Shown here: positions 5,284 to 7,627 of the stretch, piece after piece | How positions within the stretch are numbered: position 1 is the stretch's first letter | Layout: each line of letters starts with the position of its first letter | Assembly: GCA_001603055.1 (NCBI GenBank) | Contig: LVAZ01000031.1 | Coordinates: 12,755-20,381, forward strand | Source: Victivallales bacterium Lenti_02 | Lineage (GTDB): Bacteria > Verrucomicrobiota > Lentisphaeria > Oligosphaerales > Lenti-02 | Length of the DNA stretch: 7,627 nt | Direction of reading: 5' to 3' | Translations under genes and position numbers: made by a program | The notes under the pieces: generated by a model | Databases searched by the model: none | What the model was told of the DNA's origin: nothing | Seen by the model: only the letters and a program-made list of their open reading frames with translations

Positions 5284-6561
5284 CTATTCTCCCCAGGGAT
5301 TGCGGACGAGGCGCAGGCCGCTCTCGCAGGCGATGGGCGGCTCGTTTGGCAGGTGCAGTTCGCAGCGGAGGACGTAATGGCCGGGAAGCCAGGGGTTCCA
5401 GTAGAGGCGGAGGGGCACCGGTTCGGCCCGCGCCAGGGTCTGCCCCTGCCCGACGGTTTCGCCCTTGGCATCGCGCACGGTCCAGTGGAGCACACCCTCC
5501 CGCCGGTCGCCGCCGGCCAGGTTGAGCGGCAGGTTCAGGCGCAGGGGTTCGTGTTCGTACCGGTAGAACACCGCGCGTTCGGGAACGCCGAACAGCGGAG
5601 GAACGGTGGCCACGAGACGGCTGCGGCGCTGGATTTCCCGCCCGTCCACGGTGACGGAGAAGGTGAACTCCTTGCCCGCGTCGTCCTCGCGGAGCGGCCA
5701 GAACCCCTGCCATTCGCACGCCTCCCCGGCGGGCAGGGTCCGCTGGTCCTCCTGTTCTCTCCCGGCGATGCCGTAGCGCAGGCGGACAGAGCGCGGGGTC
5801 TGCCCCCAGTTGCGGAGATGGACCCCGGCACGGTTGTTGCCGCGCAGGAACTGGCCCAGTTCCAGAATCCGGAGGCTCACGTCGTAGCCGTTCGGGCGCA
5901 CTCCCTGGAGAATGTCGAACTTGGCGATTTCATGGAAGCCGGTGACCGGGCTGCGGAGCGAGGTGAGATGCTGGCTGGCGACCCGGCGGTTGCGGGCGAG
6001 ATGGAAGGTCCAGTCCCGGTCGGGACCGTCGAGGGGAAGACGGGCGAAGGGAATGCGGACTTCCATCTGCCAGCGGTCCCGACCGACGCTGGCGACCGCG
6101 CGGGCGTCGGCGTCCCAGGACAGGTCCAGCGGGTCGTCCGGGGTTTCCTTGATGCCGTCCATGATGACGCCTCGGGTGTTGATGGCCAATTGCACGAAGC
6201 GCTGGCGGTCGCCGGCCGGGTTGAGGAAAATCTCGACCCCGTCGTCCATCCAGGTCTTGCCGTCGGGCTCGGTGGCGGTGGCCTTGATGCGGTCGGCGAG
6301 GGGTTCCTCGCAGTCGAAGGCGAGATAGAGGGCGTCGTCGTCGAAGGCGAGCAGGGCGCGGGTGGCGGGCTGGTCGGGGGCGGGTTCCCCCTTGCCGAGG
6401 AGGACGAAACGGTCCACCGCGCAGGCCTGCCGCCAGCAGGCGTCGTCGAGCACCCCGTCCAGAACCGGGGGCGTCTGGGCGCGGGTGGACTGATAGGTGG
6501 CGATGTCGGCCCGGAGAGCGAGACCGAGCAGTAGGGTGAAAAGGGCAAAGACGAATTTCAT
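5284..6561 (-). CDS. Secreted CBM9-like carbohydrate-binding protein
   Basis: This is a 425-residue protein. Residues 1-18 form a signal peptide (MKFVFALFTLLLGLALRA). Residues 27-216 match the family 9-like carbohydrate-binding fold: PPVLDGVLDDACWRQA (31-46), DDALYLAFDCEEP (75-87), WMDDGVEIFLNP (104-115), WQMEVRIPFARLPL (164-177) and WTFHLARNRRV (184-194). Two further beta-rich domains follow (about 225-320 and 327-425). The last ends in LRLVRNPWGE and resembles the C-terminal domain of the gene upstream. No catalytic motif is visible, so it probably binds sugar or presents substrate to the hydrolase encoded downstream. The start overlaps the previous stop by 4 nt, with GGGAGGAA just upstream and inside that gene's last codons, which indicates translational coupling. 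A longer open frame extends to 7503 but is only GC-driven. The family call is good; the ligand is unknown. Confidence 0.85.
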   Translation of the reverse strand: MKFVFALFTLLLGLALRADIATYQSTRAQTPPVLDGVLDDACWRQACAVDRFVLLGKGEPAPDQPATRALLAFDDDALYLAFDCEEPLADRIKATATEPDGKTWMDDGVEIFLNPAGDRQRFVQLAINTRGVIMDGIKETPDDPLDLSWDADARAVASVGRDRWQMEVRIPFARLPLDGPDRDWTFHLARNRRVASQHLTSLRSPVTGFHEIAKFDILQGVRPNGYDVSLRILELGQFLRGNNRAGVHLRNWGQTPRSVRLRYGIAGREQEDQRTLPAGEACEWQGFWPLREDDAGKEFTFSVTVDGREIQRRSRLVATVPPLFGVPERAVFYRYEHEPLRLNLPLNLAGGDRREGVLHWTVRDAKGETVGQGQTLARAEPVPLRLYWNPWLPGHYVLRCELHLPNEPPIACESGLRLVRNPWGE

Positions 6562-7460
6562 CGTTTTTCCTCCCAGGGCGAGGGGACCACCCGGAAGGTG
6601 CCCTCGCGTTGGCGCTCGGGATCGCCGGGGAATGCGGTCAGCGCATAGTCGCCGGGGGCGAGCTTCAGTTCGCCGATTTCGAGGCTGACGAGGCGCTTGC
6701 CGCGCCGGGCGGGGAGGGTCTCGCGGCGGAGCAGGGTTTCGCCCTGGCGGAGTTCGAAGGGGATGCCGCGGCTGACGTTGTCCGGCGGGCCGACCACATC
6801 GAGTTCCACCCGCAGTTCCGCCGCGCCGCGGTAGACGACCGGGGTCTGGATGGTCATGTCCGCCAGGGCGCATTCCGCCGAGCGGATCAGCCGGAAGCCG
6901 CCGATGCGGAAGTCCAGAACCACTTGGTCCGCGTAGTTGGATTCGGAGATGTTGAAGCCCAGCCGGGCGAGTTCGGGCAGATGTTTGAGGTCGCTGACGG
7001 GCAGGGAGACGGTGACCCATTGGCCGAGTTCGAGCTGGTCGAGGTTGACGACGTTGTTCTGATGGCGGTCGGGGCAGAGGATTTGGAAGGTTAGGGGGGA
7101 TTTGGGCAGTTGGCCGACGGACATGGTGCTGTGGATGTCGAACTCGAAGCGGTCCCAGTCGGCCCAGCCGGTTTCGGCGGGGCGCTGGAGTTCCGCGTAC
7201 ATGCGCGGCCAGCCGATGGGGTATTTCGCCTCGCCGGCGTGATGGTCGACGGGGATGTGCAGACGCAGGGCGGGGCGTCCGCCGGGGGTTGGTTCCTCGG
7301 CGGCATCGACAGTCGCTTCGGCCGGCGCCCAGCGGGCCGGGAGCGCGAATTGGTCGAGATGGAGGATTTCCTCCTTCCCAACCACCTCCGGCTGATCTCC
7401 GGCAAGGGCTCCAGCAATCAGACAGACGGCAACCGCGAGCGTCGAACGAAGGGCGATCAT
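6558..7460 (-). CDS. Secreted jelly-roll (carbohydrate-binding-like) protein
   Basis: This is a 300-residue protein and the first gene of the minus-strand operon. MIALRSTLAVAVCLIAGALA is a clear signal peptide. Residues 30-195 look like a galactose-binding jelly roll of the kind seen in family 11-like and related binding modules: WADWDRFEFDIHS (99-111), SPLTFQILCPD, LDQLELGQWVTVSLPVSDL (140-158) and VVLDFRIGGFRLI (180-192), the usual order of strands around an L-x-x-G-x-W-x-x-V turn. Residues 205-300 form an Ig-like domain ending FRVVPSPWEEKR, like the end of the next protein. I see no catalytic residues and do not recognise a named family. The start at 7460 has GAGGAG about 7 nt upstream and begins exactly at the signal peptide; the longer frame from 7619 would run into the neighbouring gene. 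A role as a binding partner in a polysaccharide system is inferred from its neighbours. Confidence 0.8.
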   Translation of the reverse strand: MIALRSTLAVAVCLIAGALAGDQPEVVGKEEILHLDQFALPARWAPAEATVDAAEEPTPGGRPALRLHIPVDHHAGEAKYPIGWPRMYAELQRPAETGWADWDRFEFDIHSTMSVGQLPKSPLTFQILCPDRHQNNVVNLDQLELGQWVTVSLPVSDLKHLPELARLGFNISESNYADQVVLDFRIGGFRLIRSAECALADMTIQTPVVYRGAAELRVELDVVGPPDNVSRGIPFELRQGETLLRRETLPARRGKRLVSLEIGELKLAPGDYALTAFPGDPERQREGTFRVVPSPWEEKR

Positions 7461-7501
7461 GGGGAATCTCCTCGGCGGACGGGAAATACGCAGGCGAGGA
7501 C

Positions 7502-7529
7502 AAGGTATCACCTGCCGGCCGAGGGTCAA
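7502..7529 (-). promoter_or_regulatory. Candidate sigma-70 promoter for the minus-strand operon
   Basis: On the minus strand TTGACC (7529-7524, five of six consensus bases) is followed after 16 nt by TACCTT (7507-7502, three of six). The latter is directly preceded by TGA (7510-7508), giving an extended -10 (TGn). Transcription would start near 7495, leaving about 35 nt of leader before the first gene. The weak -10 hexamer limits confidence, but place and spacing fit. Confidence 0.4.
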
Positions 7530-7542
7530 ACGCAGACGGGAA

Positions 7543-7627
7543 TCATTCCCGGCCGGTGCGCTCGCGGATGAATTCGAGGCATTCCGCGACGCAGCGCTGC
7601 CAGGAGAAGCCCTCGGCATGGCGGCGG
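7543..7627 (-). CDS. C-terminal end of a possible glycosyltransferase (truncated by window edge)
   Basis: Only the last 27 codons are present, ending in TGA at 7545-7543. They read RRHAEGFSWQRCVAECLEFI and then a charged tail. The pattern FSW followed by a helix is common at the end of GT4-type (group 1) glycosyltransferases, where it closes the C-terminal helix. Codons favour G or C in third position, as in neighbouring genes, so this is probably a real gene end. An 82-nt gap separates it from the operon downstream. The enzyme call rests on a very short stretch and is tentative; that a gene ends here is more certain. Confidence 0.5.
   Translation of the reverse strand, partial: RRHAEGFSWQRCVAECLEFIRERTGRE

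Noticed and set aside
3357..5525. Plus-strand open frame of 722 codons opposite the hydrolase gene
   Set aside because: It is an antisense shadow in GC-rich DNA. Its translation is low-complexity (Gly, Val, Ala, Glu) with no domain or signal, while the minus strand encodes recognisable protein.
5110..6534. Plus-strand open frame of 474 codons opposite the CBM9-like gene
   Set aside because: It is an antisense shadow with biased composition and no domain; it spans the junction of two real minus-strand genes.
6562..7503. N-terminal extension of the CBM9-like protein to 739 residues
   Set aside because: The extension is an Arg/Pro-rich out-of-frame reading of the upstream jelly-roll gene; the true start at 6561 has a signal peptide and ribosome binding site.
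1..7627. CRISPR array, tRNA, rRNA, insertion sequence or transposase
   Set aside because: I saw no regularly spaced direct repeats, no cloverleaf or rRNA-like stretch, and no transposase or integrase motifs on either strand.

Overview
The window is GC-rich and densely coding. It reads like a chromosomal segment of a PVC-group bacterium (Lentisphaerota, Kiritimatiellota, Verrucomicrobiota or Planctomycetota). That placement is an inference from the gene content (NqrBC-like redox subunits, small secreted discoidin-like proteins, a secreted DUF4091-like glycoside hydrolase with CBM9-like partners) and from palindrome-rich intergenic DNA. No marker gene is present to prove it.

Left part, plus strand (1-2617): the 3' end of an NqrB/RnfD-like membrane protein overlaps by 4 nt (ATGA) the start of an NqrC/RnfG-like FMN-binding protein. 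That second protein carries an extra C-terminal discoidin-like (F5/8 type C, galactose-binding-like) domain of about 160 residues. After 65 nt comes a stand-alone secreted protein whose body is a paralogue of that domain. A good 9-bp hairpin follows and probably ends the transcript. The NqrD/E or RnfE/A subunits expected next are absent. The visible part of the NqrB/RnfD-like protein lacks the usual flavin-attachment SGAT motif, whereas the NqrC/RnfG-like protein has a serine version of it (DGISGAS).

Centre (2618-3005): a 388-nt convergent intergenic region without a credible gene. It holds the terminator hairpin and a run of four or more further palindromes, including a 13-bp inverted repeat enclosing a nested 7-bp one. 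It looks like a cluster of REP-like or degenerate mobile repeats.

Right part, minus strand (7460 down to 3006): a tightly coupled three-gene operon of exported proteins. In order of transcription these are a jelly-roll protein (300 aa), a CBM9-like protein (425 aa) and a DUF4091-like glycoside hydrolase with an N-terminal malectin-like sandwich (757 aa). Spacings are a 4-nt overlap and a 4-nt gap, and the ribosome binding sites lie inside the last codons of the preceding gene. A candidate promoter with an extended -10 lies just upstream. The operon is probably for recognising and cutting, or remodelling, a polysaccharide outside the cytoplasm. At the right edge is the last 27 codons of another minus-strand gene, possibly a glycosyltransferase.

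The most unusual content is the NqrB/NqrC-like pair rebuilt around a discoidin-like domain plus its secreted paralogue. This may be a flavin-based extracytoplasmic electron-transfer module with a surface- or sugar-binding output.
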